The notes under the pieces are model-generated. The model saw only the letters and a list, made by a program, of their open reading frames with translations, was not told the origin of the DNA and did not search any database. From positions 1 to 35,066 of the forward strand of contig JAPLTX010000041.1 in the NCBI GenBank assembly GCA_026397915.1: a stretch of DNA of 35,066 nt, in the 5' to 3' direction. This document shows, one piece after another, positions 24,268 to 33,864 of the stretch; the first letter of the stretch is position 1; every line of letters starts with the position of its first letter. Made by a program: the position numbers and the translations under genes. Source of the stretch: Verrucomicrobiota bacterium. GTDB lineage: Bacteria > Verrucomicrobiota > Verrucomicrobiia > CAIQCK01.

Positions 24268-25287
24268 ATGCCTGAACTACGCCAAGACCTCGTTACGGAA
24301 CGTTGGGTGATCATCGCCACCGATCGCGCGCGCCGGCCAACAGAGAACGGTTGCGTGCCAACCAAGGCCGACGAAACCAACTGCCCGTTTTGCGCCGGCC
24401 GTGAAAAGATCACGCCGCCGGAGATTTGGGTCGCGCGCAACAGCGGTGGCCCGAACCAGCCCGGTTGGAAAGTGCGCGTGGTAGCGAACAAGTTTCCTGC
24501 GTTGCGCGTCGAGGGGCAGCTCGACCGCGAAGGCGATGGCATCTACGACCGCATGAACGGCATCGGCGCACACGAGGTCATCATTGAGACGCCGGACCAC
24601 AAGATGGAGTTGGAAGACCAGCCCATCGAGGGCATCGCGACCGTGCTCACGGCGTGCAAGGAGCGCATGCTCGACCTGTTGCGCGACGAACGGCTGCGCT
24701 ACATCCTCATGTTCAAGAACGTTGGACGCCAGGCGGGCGCTTCGCTCAGCCACCCGCACGGCCAGATCATTGCCACGCCAACCACGCCTTCGCGGGTGAA
24801 GCGGAAACTTGAAGGTGCCCGCGAGTATTACCGGCGCAAGGAGCGTTGCGTGTTTCACGACATTCTGCGGCAAGAACAACGCGACGGACGCCGCGTCGTC
24901 TATGAGAACGGCGGGTTCCTTTCGTTCTGTCCTTACGCAGCGCGGTTCCCGTTCGAACTGTGCATCCTGCCGAAGCGGCAGGCGGCTGACTATCACAGCA
25001 TCGGCAACGAGGAAATCACGCAACTGGCCGACTCGCTGAAGGTGACGCTCAAGAAGCTGACGCTCGCGCTGAACCATCCGCAGTATAATCTCATCCTTCA
25101 CACCGCGCCCGCCCGCCGCGCCCGTCGGCGCGATTATTGGGACACGCTCGATCAGGATTTCCGGTGGCACATCGAGATTCTGCCGCGGTTGACGGAACCC
25201 GCCGGTTTCGAGTGGGGCACCGGTTTTTACATCAACCCGACCCCGCCAGAGGACAGCGCGCAGTATTTGCGCGAGCTGACGATCTGA
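24268..25287 (+). CDS. galT: galactose-1-phosphate uridylyltransferase
   Basis: 339 residues, HIT superfamily. GalT exchanges UMP between UDP-glucose and galactose-1-phosphate. The active-site HPHGQ (162-166) contains the uridylylated histidine, H164. A zinc pair C39/C42 (NCPFC) and the ANKFPAL stretch are conserved. It is close to glgA; no galK or galE is in the window, so it may equally act with other sugar-1-phosphates, as some bacterial GalT relatives do. ATG at 24268 has GGAG 13 nt upstream. Confidence 0.93.
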   Translation: MPELRQDLVTERWVIIATDRARRPTENGCVPTKADETNCPFCAGREKITPPEIWVARNSGGPNQPGWKVRVVANKFPALRVEGQLDREGDGIYDRMNGIGAHEVIIETPDHKMELEDQPIEGIATVLTACKERMLDLLRDERLRYILMFKNVGRQAGASLSHPHGQIIATPTTPSRVKRKLEGAREYYRRKERCVFHDILRQEQRDGRRVVYENGGFLSFCPYAARFPFELCILPKRQAADYHSIGNEEITQLADSLKVTLKKLTLALNHPQYNLILHTAPARRARRRDYWDTLDQDFRWHIEILPRLTEPAGFEWGTGFYINPTPPEDSAQYLRELTI

Positions 25288-25315
25288 ACTACAGTCGTAG
25301 GCTGTTCGACGGCTT

Positions 25316-25582
25316 ATGAAAGCACTTCGCGCCATTGCAGGGCTGACGATGATCCTGGCGTTGCTGGGGCTGATAGCCCACCAGCACGACTGCGATGAAG
25401 CGCATGACGATTGCCCGGCAGTGGCGTGGCACAGCGGGGCGGTTCAGTGCGCGAGTCTGCACGTGGCACTGCCCAGCCTGCCGGAACAGGTCATCGAGTT
25501 TGCTTTTCCCTCCATCTCGCCCATCGCGGCGCAAGTGCCGGCATTGTTCCGGCCTCGCGGCCCTCCCTCGACGCTCTCCTAA
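25316..25582 (+). CDS. Small secreted His/Cys/Asp-rich protein, unknown
   Basis: 88 residues. A signal sequence or anchor (MKALRAIAGLTMILALLGLI) is followed by AHQHDCDEAHDDCPAVAWHS, rich in possible metal ligands, and a Pro-rich tail. I recognise no family. Its place just before a porin-like protein and a metal ABC transporter suggests a periplasmic metal-binding or sensing role; this is inference from context. Confidence 0.6.
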   Translation: MKALRAIAGLTMILALLGLIAHQHDCDEAHDDCPAVAWHSGAVQCASLHVALPSLPEQVIEFAFPSISPIAAQVPALFRPRGPPSTLS

Positions 25583-25698
25583 ATCAGTCACGCCGCACGT
25601 CCGCCTTTTTATGGCTGGACGTTGCGGTCGTGGTTTGCAGCAGTGTGTTGTTCCGCGCCGCTTTTGGCGGTGCGTGATTGTGGCGAAAGGAGTTAGTC

Positions 25699-27114
25699 AT
25701 GAGAAGTTATCGAATTCTGATTTGTTTAACGCTGGCCTTGGCGGCCTCGCTGAACGCCACCGAAACCGGTTTCGATCCGCAGCAGATTCTGAAACAGCTT
25801 CAGGAACTGCGGCAAAATCAACAGCAGCTTCAGCAGACCATCGCCCAGCAGCAGAAAACCATCGAAACGTTGCAGAAGCAGGTGGGCGAGGCTGCCGAGA
25901 AACAGAAGGTCGCGGACAAGGCTGCTGCGGCGTTCGCCCCGCCCCCCACCGCGCCGTCCAACGTGCCGATGCCTCAACCGTCCGCAAGCCAACCGTCGTT
26001 CCGCATCGGTGGGGTCGGCGGTTACATGGACATCAGCCTCGACGTGCTGGCGGCTGCCGCATGGAGTTCGGAGGCGGATGCGTCCATGCGCAACCTGCAG
26101 TTCGGCGGGCACGATCCGCATGCACGCGGTCTCACGCTTCAGAATGCGGAGCTGGCGTTCCAGGGGGCGGTGGATCCATATTTCCGGGGCGACGCCTTCA
26201 TCATCACGCAGATTGATCGCGGTGAAACGAATGTCGAGTTGGAGGAAGCATTCCTGACGACGACGCAGTTGCCGTGGAACCTCCAAGTCAAGGCCGGCCA
26301 GTTCTTCAGCGAGTTTGGGCGGATCGGGACGAGCATGCCGCATCCACACACGTGGGACTTTTCAGACCAGCCAGTGGTCTGGGGCCGCATGTTTGGAGCG
26401 GATGGCCTGCGCAATCCGGGCGCGCGCGTCTCGTGGCTTGCGCCGACCCCATTCTACCTGGAGCTGTTTGGCGCGGCGCAGAACGCCAACGGCGGCACGG
26501 CCTACAGTTTCCTGAACTCACAAGGCCAGACCTTCGCCGGCCGGACGCTCACGGGCCGCACAGTGCATAACATTGGGGATTTGCTCTACACGCTGCGTGC
26601 TAGTTCATCGTTCGACCTCGACGATGAGAACACGCTGTCGGCTGGTGCGTCGTCCGCCTTCGGGCCGAACTCCACTGGCGACCACGCCTCGACGGTCATC
26701 TACGGCACGGACGTATATTGGAAATGGAAACCTGTCGCGAACGATCATGGCTGGCCGTTTGTTAAGTGGACCACCGAGGCGCTGCGACGCGACTACGAGG
26801 CGGCGGAGCAGACCGGCTTCTCGGCCGCGACGTTGAACGATTGGGGCCTCTACACGGAAGTCGCGTGGGGTTTCCAGCGGCCGTGGGTGACGAGTTTCCG
26901 CGTGGACTACGCCGAGGGCAACGACCCGGCTGATTCGCAGCGCGACCGGCGGGTGCGGTTCTCGCCAAACGTAACCTACTACTTCAGCGAATTCTCCAAG
27001 CTGCGGCTCCAATACGATGTGGACATGGCGCAGCACCTGAACGACAAGCTGGCGCACGCCGTGTTCCTGCAATTCGAGTTTATGCTCGGCGCTCACGGGG
27101 CGCATAAGTTCTGA
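25699..27114 (+). CDS. Outer-membrane porin-like protein with N-terminal coiled coil
   Basis: 471 residues from the ATG at 25699, with AAAGGAG 7 nt upstream. A signal peptide (MRSYRILICLTLALAASLNA) is followed by a Gln-rich coiled coil (about 25-75, LRQNQQQLQQTIAQQQKTIE) and a Pro-rich linker. The rest is rich in alternating and aromatic residues (for example VTYYFSEFSKLRLQYDVD), and ends LQFEFMLGAHGAHKF, as in beta-barrel outer membrane proteins. It lies directly before the metal ABC transporter genes, so it may be the outer-membrane entry for the same metal. It is not a TonB receptor by any motif I can see. Confidence 0.7.
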   Translation: MRSYRILICLTLALAASLNATETGFDPQQILKQLQELRQNQQQLQQTIAQQQKTIETLQKQVGEAAEKQKVADKAAAAFAPPPTAPSNVPMPQPSASQPSFRIGGVGGYMDISLDVLAAAAWSSEADASMRNLQFGGHDPHARGLTLQNAELAFQGAVDPYFRGDAFIITQIDRGETNVELEEAFLTTTQLPWNLQVKAGQFFSEFGRIGTSMPHPHTWDFSDQPVVWGRMFGADGLRNPGARVSWLAPTPFYLELFGAAQNANGGTAYSFLNSQGQTFAGRTLTGRTVHNIGDLLYTLRASSSFDLDDENTLSAGASSAFGPNSTGDHASTVIYGTDVYWKWKPVANDHGWPFVKWTTEALRRDYEAAEQTGFSAATLNDWGLYTEVAWGFQRPWVTSFRVDYAEGNDPADSQRDRRVRFSPNVTYYFSEFSKLRLQYDVDMAQHLNDKLAHAVFLQFEFMLGAHGAHKF

Positions 27115-27145
27115 GGAGTGAAACGTGGAACGGAATAGGAATAAT

Positions 27146-28060
27146 ATGAAACAGTTTCTTGTGATGATTATGACGGTGGTCACCGTTTGGGTTTCGGCGG
27201 CACATGTGGACGCAGGCGACAAGATTCGCGTCGTGGCTACGATTGAAGACCTGGCGTGCATTGCGCGCGACATCGGCGGCGACGCGGTGATGGTGACGGC
27301 CATCGCCGGCGGCGCGCAGGACCCGCACTTCCTCGATGCCAAGCCCAGCTACCTCGTGCAACTCAACCGCGCCGACGTGCTTATTGAGAACGGTGGCGAA
27401 TTGGAGGTCGGCTGGCTGCCCGTGCTCGTCAACGGCGCGCGCAACCGCAAAATCCTCCCCGGCTCGCCGGGACGCGTCACTGCTATGAACGGCATCGCGA
27501 TGCTCGAAGTGCCGACGCGGCTCAGCCGCGCCGAGGGCGACGTGCATCCCTACGGCAACCCGCACTTCACGACCGACCCGGCCAATGCAGAGGTGATCGC
27601 GCAAAACATCTGCGCGGTGTTTTGCGCCGTGGTCCCGACTAGAACGGCGAAGTTTCGCGCGAATCTCGTGGCCTTCAAGGAGCATCTCGATGCGGCGCTG
27701 AAACGGTGGCAGGGGACAATGGCGCCGGTGCATGGCATGAAGATTGTGACGTATCACAAGACCTTCAGCTATTTCGCGCGGCGTTTCGGGCTGGAGGTCG
27801 TCGGAACGATCGAGGCGAAGCCCGGCGTTGCACCGTCGCCGGGCTATCTGGCAGAGCTGGTAGCGAAGATGAAAGCTGAAGGCGTAAAGCTGGTGCTGGC
27901 GGAGCCGTTCCGCGACCTGAAGGTGGCGCAGTTTGCCGCCGACAAGTCCGGCGCGAAATTGCTGATAACCCCGTCTGGCGTTGGCGGCAATGCCGACGGC
28001 CGCGATCTGTTCTCGTATTTCGACTGGTTGACGAAGACGATTGTGGCGGCGGCAAAGTGA
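27146..28060 (+). CDS. znuA: Zinc/manganese ABC transporter, substrate-binding protein
   Basis: 304 residues, cluster A-I (ZnuA/TroA) fold, with a signal peptide (MKQFLVMIMTVVTVWVSAAH). Metal-ligand candidates are H61 (AQDPHFLD), H134/H140 (VHPYGNPHFTTDP) and H204 (TYHKTFSYF). There is no His-rich loop, a feature of many ZnuA proteins, so manganese or iron cannot be excluded. ATG at 27146 follows AGGA; an earlier GTG at 27125 is possible. Its stop overlaps the next start (GTGA), indicating translational coupling. Confidence 0.87.
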   Translation: MKQFLVMIMTVVTVWVSAAHVDAGDKIRVVATIEDLACIARDIGGDAVMVTAIAGGAQDPHFLDAKPSYLVQLNRADVLIENGGELEVGWLPVLVNGARNRKILPGSPGRVTAMNGIAMLEVPTRLSRAEGDVHPYGNPHFTTDPANAEVIAQNICAVFCAVVPTRTAKFRANLVAFKEHLDAALKRWQGTMAPVHGMKIVTYHKTFSYFARRFGLEVVGTIEAKPGVAPSPGYLAELVAKMKAEGVKLVLAEPFRDLKVAQFAADKSGAKLLITPSGVGGNADGRDLFSYFDWLTKTIVAAAK

Positions 28061-28773
28061 GCGCTCCTGACTCAACATTGATTGAAGTGCGCGACGCCGC
28101 GTTCGGCTACGGTGGCAACGCGGTCGTCGAAGACGTGAACCTCACGGTCAAGCGCGGCGGTTTCCTGGCGGTGCTCGGACCGAACGGCGGCGGCAAGACG
28201 ACCCTGTTGCGTGGGCTGCTCGGCACGCTGAAGCCGATGCGCGGCGAGGTGAGACAAGCCAATGGCGGGCGCCTGCGGTTCGGCTACGTGCCTCAGCGGG
28301 AGAGCCTCGACCCGATCTGGCCGGTGACGGCGATGGAAGTGACGCTCATGGGCGCTTACGGACGCGCGCTGCGTCGGATGGGGCTTCCATTGGGCCGGGC
28401 CGAGCGCGAACTGGCGGCGGAGTGCCTCGACCGCGTCGGCGGAACCGATTTCCAGCGGCGGTTGTATTCAGAGCTATCCGGTGGACAGAAGCAGCGCGTG
28501 CTGATCGCGCGAGGGCTGATGACGAAGCCGGACATGCTGTTGCTCGACGAACCGGCTAGCGGACTCGATGTCTCCGCGCAACACGAGCTGATCGAGCTGC
28601 TCGGCAGAATCCGCAGCGGCGGCGACTTGACCATCGTTATGATCAGCCATCATCTGGCGCGGCTGGAAACGCTGGCCGACAAGGTGGCATGGGTTCACAG
28701 CGGCCGGGTGGAGGTCGGCCCGGCTGAGACGATGCTGAGCGCAGAGAAAATCCACGAGGTGTTTTTCGAATGA
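28057..28773 (+). CDS. znuC: Zinc/manganese ABC transporter, ATP-binding protein
   Basis: 238 residues. Walker [10 protein letters not shown] (41-49), ABC signature LSGGQKQR, Walker [13 protein letters not shown] and the H-loop histidine in ISHH are all present. It powers metal import through ZnuB. The start GTG overlaps the stop of the binding protein, and its stop overlaps the permease start (ATGA). Confidence 0.9.
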   Translation: MSAPDSTLIEVRDAAFGYGGNAVVEDVNLTVKRGGFLAVLGPNGGGKTTLLRGLLGTLKPMRGEVRQANGGRLRFGYVPQRESLDPIWPVTAMEVTLMGAYGRALRRMGLPLGRAERELAAECLDRVGGTDFQRRLYSELSGGQKQRVLIARGLMTKPDMLLLDEPASGLDVSAQHELIELLGRIRSGGDLTIVMISHHLARLETLADKVAWVHSGRVEVGPAETMLSAEKIHEVFFE

Positions 28774-29633
28774 GGGAGACCCTTTACCAACTGCTCGGCC
28801 CCGACGCGCTGTTTCACAACAGCGTGTTGGCCAGCATCATTGTGGGCATGATCTGTCCGTTGGTGGGGATGTTCTTCGTGATGCGGCGGACCATCTTCCT
28901 TGGCGTGGCGCTGCCGCAGGTGTCAAGCGCGGGGATTGTCTCGGCGTTCTGGTTGCACTCGCTGGGCATCCATTTCCTCGGCCACTCGGAAACCGAGCGC
29001 GGCACGGCGCTGCTGGGCGCGGGCCTGTTCACCGTTCTGGCCATCGTGGCCTTGGCGTTGCTGGAGCGGCGGGGCAGGGGACTGGTGGAAGGCCGCACCG
29101 GCGCGATCTACGCGTTGTCGGCTGCGCTGGCGATCCTGTTCACGGCTGGCAACCCGACAGGCGAGATGCACATCGGCAATATGCTGCGGGGCGAGATCGT
29201 CGCAGTGGCGGACGCGGACCTGGCGTTGCTGATGACAACCTACGGCGCGGTGGCACTGCTAGTCACGCTCTGCCGGCGCGCGCTCGTGCTGGTGTCGTTC
29301 GACCGGGACGTGGCGCAGACCATCCTGCGGCTGCCGTGGGCATGGGATCTGGTGTTGTATGGAGTTTTTGGCGTGACGATTTCAGTGGGCGTGATGATTG
29401 TTGGCCCGCTGGCGCTATTTGGATTCCTGATCCTGCCAGTGTTGACGGTGCTGCCGTGGTCGCGGGGTTTGCCGAGCCTGACCATTGGCGCATGTGGCAT
29501 CGGCTGCGTCACGGCGTTCTGCGGCTTCGCCATCGCCAACGCCCAGAATCTCCCCGTCGGCCCGACCGACGTGGCGCTGGCGTTCGGGTTGTTTGCCCTT
29601 TCGGCACTGGCCCGCGCGGTCGTGCGCCGTTAG
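28770..29633 (+). CDS. znuB: Zinc/manganese ABC transporter, permease (ABC-3 family)
   Basis: 287 residues, about eight membrane helices. The family pattern MICPLVGMFFVMRRTIFLGV and LPQVSSAGIV near the N-terminus, and VGPLALFGFLILPVLT near the C-terminus, fit ABC-3 permeases. It overlaps znuC by four bases, completing a tight operon. The metal is not determined by sequence. Confidence 0.9.
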   Translation: MRETLYQLLGPDALFHNSVLASIIVGMICPLVGMFFVMRRTIFLGVALPQVSSAGIVSAFWLHSLGIHFLGHSETERGTALLGAGLFTVLAIVALALLERRGRGLVEGRTGAIYALSAALAILFTAGNPTGEMHIGNMLRGEIVAVADADLALLMTTYGAVALLVTLCRRALVLVSFDRDVAQTILRLPWAWDLVLYGVFGVTISVGVMIVGPLALFGFLILPVLTVLPWSRGLPSLTIGACGIGCVTAFCGFAIANAQNLPVGPTDVALAFGLFALSALARAVVRR

Positions 29634-30375
29634 AAAATAGCTGCTGTTTCTCTTGGCCCAGATCTTCCGTCCTTACCGCGGGCAATCGCAGATGGATACC
29701 CACGACTGCGACCGTCGCGGAATACAGCTAGGGGTTTCCCCCATGGCATCTTCAGGTTTCTCCCGATTGATGATTTGCAGAAGTTGTGGCATGTTTACAC
29801 TAAGCCTGTGGACTACAATGCACCCAGATTCCACACAAGCCAGGATGGTGAGTGAGATTCAGAGGGGGTTGCGCGCCGCCACTCCCCGGCGATGCGCAAA
29901 GCCGCGGTTGCCGGATGAAACAAAGTGCGTCGGCAGAAAGATCGCGAGAAGCGACATGGTTGTCTGCATGGCAGGGGCCGATTACCAGTGCGAGTTCTCG
30001 GTGGATCTTCACTGCGGGCTTTTCTGTTTCCACCCGCGCCGGCTGGAGATCGCCGCACGCGCGAGCGCCCAACCGCGCGCAAAAACACATCCGCGAGTTT
30101 CCTGAAGCGGTCGTGCTGCGTGAGAACCAGCGAGAAGGGCGAGTCGTCGCTTGCTTTCGGTTTGTCGCATGGCTAGAGTGCGCACGCCGTAACGGTTCAA
30201 GAGAAGAATGAGGACGTTGCGGCTGCATGCTTTGGCGGACGAGCGGTAGCGAGTTGCGGTTGCCGGGCGACACTGTAGAAAGCCAGGCAGGGGAGGACGA
30301 ACCCACGCAAGACCACGGAGCCGGCGGTTGCCAATCTGGACATTGTTGTCACCGCCACTAATTTTGAAACATTCT
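29634..30375. other. 742-bp intergenic region without a convincing gene
   Basis: Several open frames exist on both strands (for example 29653-30105 plus and 29800-30306 minus), but none has a recognisable domain, sensible composition or ribosome site. No tRNA, terminator or repeat is evident. It should contain the promoter of the GH57 gene. Confidence 0.5.
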
Positions 30376-32553
30376 ATGCCACTGAACGTTGCTTTTTACT
30401 GGCACATGCACCAGCCGGATTATGTGGACCCGGACCGGCGGCTGGCGATGCTGCCGTGGGTGCGCCTGCACGCGACGAAGGGATACTACGACATGGTGCG
30501 GCTGGTGAAAGAGTTTCCAACCGTGCCGATCACGTTCAACATGACACCGGTGCTGGTGAAGCAGATGCTCGAGCTGCAACGCGGCGAGGTGCAGGACGCG
30601 TGGTTGGAACTCTCGCGGACGTCGGCGGACCGCTTGACGCCAGCGCAACAGCAGGAATTGTTGCGGTATTTCTTCAGCCTGTCGCACCAGAACATGGTGC
30701 GGCCGTTTTCGCGTTACGATGAGTTGTTGCGAATGCGCGGGCCGGAGACGCGGCCGCAGGCGTTGGAGGAAGCGGCGCGGCATTTTCTCGTGGGCGACTG
30801 GCGGGATTTGCAGGTGTGGTTCAACCTGGCCTGGTGCGGCTACTTTGCGGTGCGCGACATACCCGCACTGGCGGCGTTACGCAATAAGGGGCGCGGTTTC
30901 ACGGAGGCCGACAAGAAAGTTGTGCTCGACGCGCATCTGGAACTGGTGCGGCGCTCGTTGGCGGAATACCGAGAGTTGAACATGGCCGGGCGGATCGAGG
31001 TGACGGCCAGTCCATTTTATCACCCGATCATGCCACTGGTGTATAACACCGATTTCACGCGGAGATGCATGCCGGGCGTGCCATTGCCAACGACGTTCTC
31101 GTATGCGGAAGATGTGCGGGAACATCTGGAACGCGCTGCGCGGTTTCATGAGGAAGTGTTTGGCAAGCGGCCCACGGGATTGTGGCCGTCGGAAGGATCG
31201 GTTTGCCCGGAGTTGGTGCCGCTGGTGCGCGCGGCGGGGTTTGAGTGGATGGCGACGGACGAGGAGATTTTGTTCCGGTCGCTCCAAATGATGCGCGGCA
31301 ACCACACGGCTGTGCAGCATGATGAGCTATTCCGGTCGTATCGGCTGAACCACGGTGACGCAAACATCAACATGTGTTTCCGCGACCGCGGGTTGTCGGA
31401 CTTCATCGGGTTCACGGCTGCGCGGCAACGCTCGGAGGATGCGGCGGGGTATTTGATTGAAGCGCTCGGCACAATTGCAGCGCAGGCGCGGGAGCCGGAT
31501 GCCATAGTGCTGATTCTGCTCGACGGCGAGAACGCATGGGAATCGTTTGCGGACGGCGGCGAGACGTTTTTGCGGAAAGTCTATGGCGCACTGGCCAGCG
31601 ATGGGCGATTCAAGGCGGTGACGCTGACAAACTATTTCCGCGAGCATCCGCCAAAGCGTGAGCTGACGACGATTCATACTGGTTCGTGGATTTACGCGAA
31701 TTTCGACATCTGGATCGGCGACCAGGAGGAAAACCGCGCGTGGGAGCTTCTGCGCGAGGCGCGATACACGTTTTCGCAGGTCAGAGACTCGTTACCTGAG
31801 CCTGCTCGAAAAGCGGCCCTGCAATCGTTGCTGGCGGCCGAGGGGAGTGACTGGTTCTGGTGGTATGGGCCGGAGTTTCAGATCGAGGACAAGCCGCTCT
31901 TCGATGACTTATTCCGGCGGCACGTGCGGTGCGCCTATCGGGCCATGGGTCGGCCGTGGCCTGCGGCTGTGGACCATTCTCTGCTGACGGTCGGTCCCGT
32001 GGCGGCCTATCAGAAGCCGCGCGAGTCGGTCACGCCGATCATTGATGGGCGGCGGACATCATATTACGAATGGCATGGTGCCGGCGTTTATCGTGGCGGC
32101 GCCGGCCAGCATGCGATGGCGAAGTCAGCGGATCTGGTAAAGGAGGTTTTGTTTGGGTTCGACAAGGAGAGTTTCTATCTGGCCTTGCAGTGGACGGGCA
32201 GTCCGCCGTTACCCGGAGGCGATGCGGTGCGGCTGAAGTTCACTGCACCGCGAAATGCCGAACTGTGGCTTGGGGGCTTGCGAGATAAGGCCAAAGGCCA
32301 CGTTAAGCGGGATCTGAGAGGGGGCTGGGCTGCTGAGCAAGACGCAAACGGCAAGACTGTGGAAGCGGCGCATGATCGGATGCTGGAGGTGGCGATTCCG
32401 TGGCAGTGTTTCGGCCAAGTGGCAGGACAGAAGCTAGCGTTCAGCATTAGTGTGGAGAGCGGCGGGCATGTGCAGGAGCAACATCCTACGGAGGGCGAGA
32501 TCAGCGTGGAGATACCGAGTTCGGGGTTTGCGAGCGATAACTGGCTGGTCTGA
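30376..32553 (+). CDS. GH57-family alpha-glucan-acting enzyme (amylase-like)
   Basis: 725 residues from the ATG at 30376. GH57 enzymes hydrolyse or transfer alpha-1,4 or 1,6 glucans with a retaining mechanism. N-terminal HMHQPDYVDP (10-19), nucleophile E273 in GLWPSEGSV, and acid/base candidate D383 in LLDGENAWE are intact. A C-terminal region (about 530-725) of beta-type sequence probably forms an accessory domain. No signal peptide, so it acts in the cytoplasm, probably on the glycogen made by GlgA. The longer frame from 30328 adds 16 non-conserved residues. It converges on lepB across a 162-bp AT-richer gap. Confidence 0.92.
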   Translation: MPLNVAFYWHMHQPDYVDPDRRLAMLPWVRLHATKGYYDMVRLVKEFPTVPITFNMTPVLVKQMLELQRGEVQDAWLELSRTSADRLTPAQQQELLRYFFSLSHQNMVRPFSRYDELLRMRGPETRPQALEEAARHFLVGDWRDLQVWFNLAWCGYFAVRDIPALAALRNKGRGFTEADKKVVLDAHLELVRRSLAEYRELNMAGRIEVTASPFYHPIMPLVYNTDFTRRCMPGVPLPTTFSYAEDVREHLERAARFHEEVFGKRPTGLWPSEGSVCPELVPLVRAAGFEWMATDEEILFRSLQMMRGNHTAVQHDELFRSYRLNHGDANINMCFRDRGLSDFIGFTAARQRSEDAAGYLIEALGTIAAQAREPDAIVLILLDGENAWESFADGGETFLRKVYGALASDGRFKAVTLTNYFREHPPKRELTTIHTGSWIYANFDIWIGDQEENRAWELLREARYTFSQVRDSLPEPARKAALQSLLAAEGSDWFWWYGPEFQIEDKPLFDDLFRRHVRCAYRAMGRPWPAAVDHSLLTVGPVAAYQKPRESVTPIIDGRRTSYYEWHGAGVYRGGAGQHAMAKSADLVKEVLFGFDKESFYLALQWTGSPPLPGGDAVRLKFTAPRNAELWLGGLRDKAKGHVKRDLRGGWAAEQDANGKTVEAAHDRMLEVAIPWQCFGQVAGQKLAFSISVESGGHVQEQHPTEGEISVEIPSSGFASDNWLV

Positions 32554-32715
32554 GTGGGGGAGGGTTGTTTTTTAGGGCACAGATTTGATCGGCAGCAGCT
32601 TGTCGAACCATTCTAAGTATCATAATACATATTGTGCGACGTAATACATCTAAACAAGAACGCGTGAAGTATGCGGACGACCGGTGAAATTACGACACCT
32701 GTGTAGCCAATACCT

Positions 32716-33864
32716 CTAATTCGTCAGCCCAAACCGACGCGAGAACGGCCAATAAAGCAACATTGACCGCCCAACCAGATTCTCATGCGGCACCATCCCA
32801 AACCAGCGGCTATCCGCACTGTTCCCACTGTTGTCACCCAACGCGAAATAATGCGCTTTCTCCACCTTAAATGTGTCGTCAGCGTTCCTCAAATACAACG
32901 CACCAAACGCCGGGTTCGTGTAGCCATGGTAACCATTCTTTAGTGTCATCACGCGCAAAAAGCCTGACTCGCCAGCAAGGCTCCCATTCACGAACAACCG
33001 CGGCTCCTTGATCTGCAAAAGATCGCCGCCAACCCCCGCCAGCCGCTTGATGTAGAACTCACCCCGGGTGCCCGGAAGGTCACGCGTCTCAAAGACGAAA
33101 ATCTCACCCCGACGCGGTCGCCGGAAGTTATAGCTAACCTTGTCCACAAAGATATGGTCCCCGTTGCTCACAGTGCATCGGACGATCGGTTCACCCCGGC
33201 GAAACGTTTTTCCGGGTCTTATGTCCAATTGCTCCGTGGCCTTGCGGAAGTCAACCACGTCAACATCCAGACTATACTCACGTCCGCCGATCGTTAGGAT
33301 GGTCTTCGGAAACTCAAGTGGTCCGAGTCGCGGCCTGGTGCCCTTGATGTCATCATAGGCTAATTCACCATCTTCTTCACAGAACGCCTCGATGTAGCTC
33401 CGGCCAAATAGAATCTTTTCGAGCAGCCGTTGCGGCAAGATCGGCACCTTTTCTTCAGGTCGCATCGGTTCGATGTGAATTCCATACAGCGTTGGCTGCA
33501 TCGAACCGGTCGGTATTTTGAATGGTTGCAGGAAGAACGTGCGGATGCCGCCCCAAGCGACCACCGCGGCGACCAATCCAATCTCGATGACCTCCCGCCA
33601 TTGTGCGTGCCTCGACGTCGGAAACAGCTTCGCACACGCGTGATCCAAGCGATCCATCCCCTCCCCGATCTCCTCGATTGAACTGCGCCGGACGGCATCG
33701 AACTCCGCAATGGCCTTCTCGGCCGCCAAGATTTTGTCCGACTCCATGATGTCGCGGTGCGTCGCGAGCAGCCGCCGCACATGCTTCGACACTTCGCGGG
33801 CGCGCTTGCGTGCGCGGTGTTGGCGCCACCAACTAAACGGCGGGACTTCGAGTATGGCCATCAT
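32716..33864 (-). CDS. lepB: signal peptidase I, long form
   Basis: 382 residues. LepB cleaves signal peptides at the periplasmic face. One membrane segment (about 93-112) precedes the catalytic S121 (IPTGSMQPTL); K273 (EFYIKRLAGVGGD) is the general base, and ALGDNSGNSADSRWFG (341-356) is box E. The cytoplasmic N-terminal part of about 90 residues is charged, and about 110 residues between Ser and Lys boxes are inserted relative to short bacterial forms. The start overlaps the lepA stop (ATGA); an alternative ATG is the next codon. lepA-lepB is a classic pair. Confidence 0.95.
   Translation of the reverse strand: MMAILEVPPFSWWRQHRARKRAREVSKHVRRLLATHRDIMESDKILAAEKAIAEFDAVRRSSIEEIGEGMDRLDHACAKLFPTSRHAQWREVIEIGLVAAVVAWGGIRTFFLQPFKIPTGSMQPTLYGIHIEPMRPEEKVPILPQRLLEKILFGRSYIEAFCEEDGELAYDDIKGTRPRLGPLEFPKTILTIGGREYSLDVDVVDFRKATEQLDIRPGKTFRRGEPIVRCTVSNGDHIFVDKVSYNFRRPRRGEIFVFETRDLPGTRGEFYIKRLAGVGGDLLQIKEPRLFVNGSLAGESGFLRVMTLKNGYHGYTNPAFGALYLRNADDTFKVEKAHYFALGDNSGNSADSRWFGMVPHENLVGRSMLLYWPFSRRFGLTN

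Noticed and set aside
29653..30306. 150- and 168-codon frames in the znuB-GH57 gap
   Set aside because: No domain, overlapping on opposite strands, no ribosome sites; treated as non-coding.
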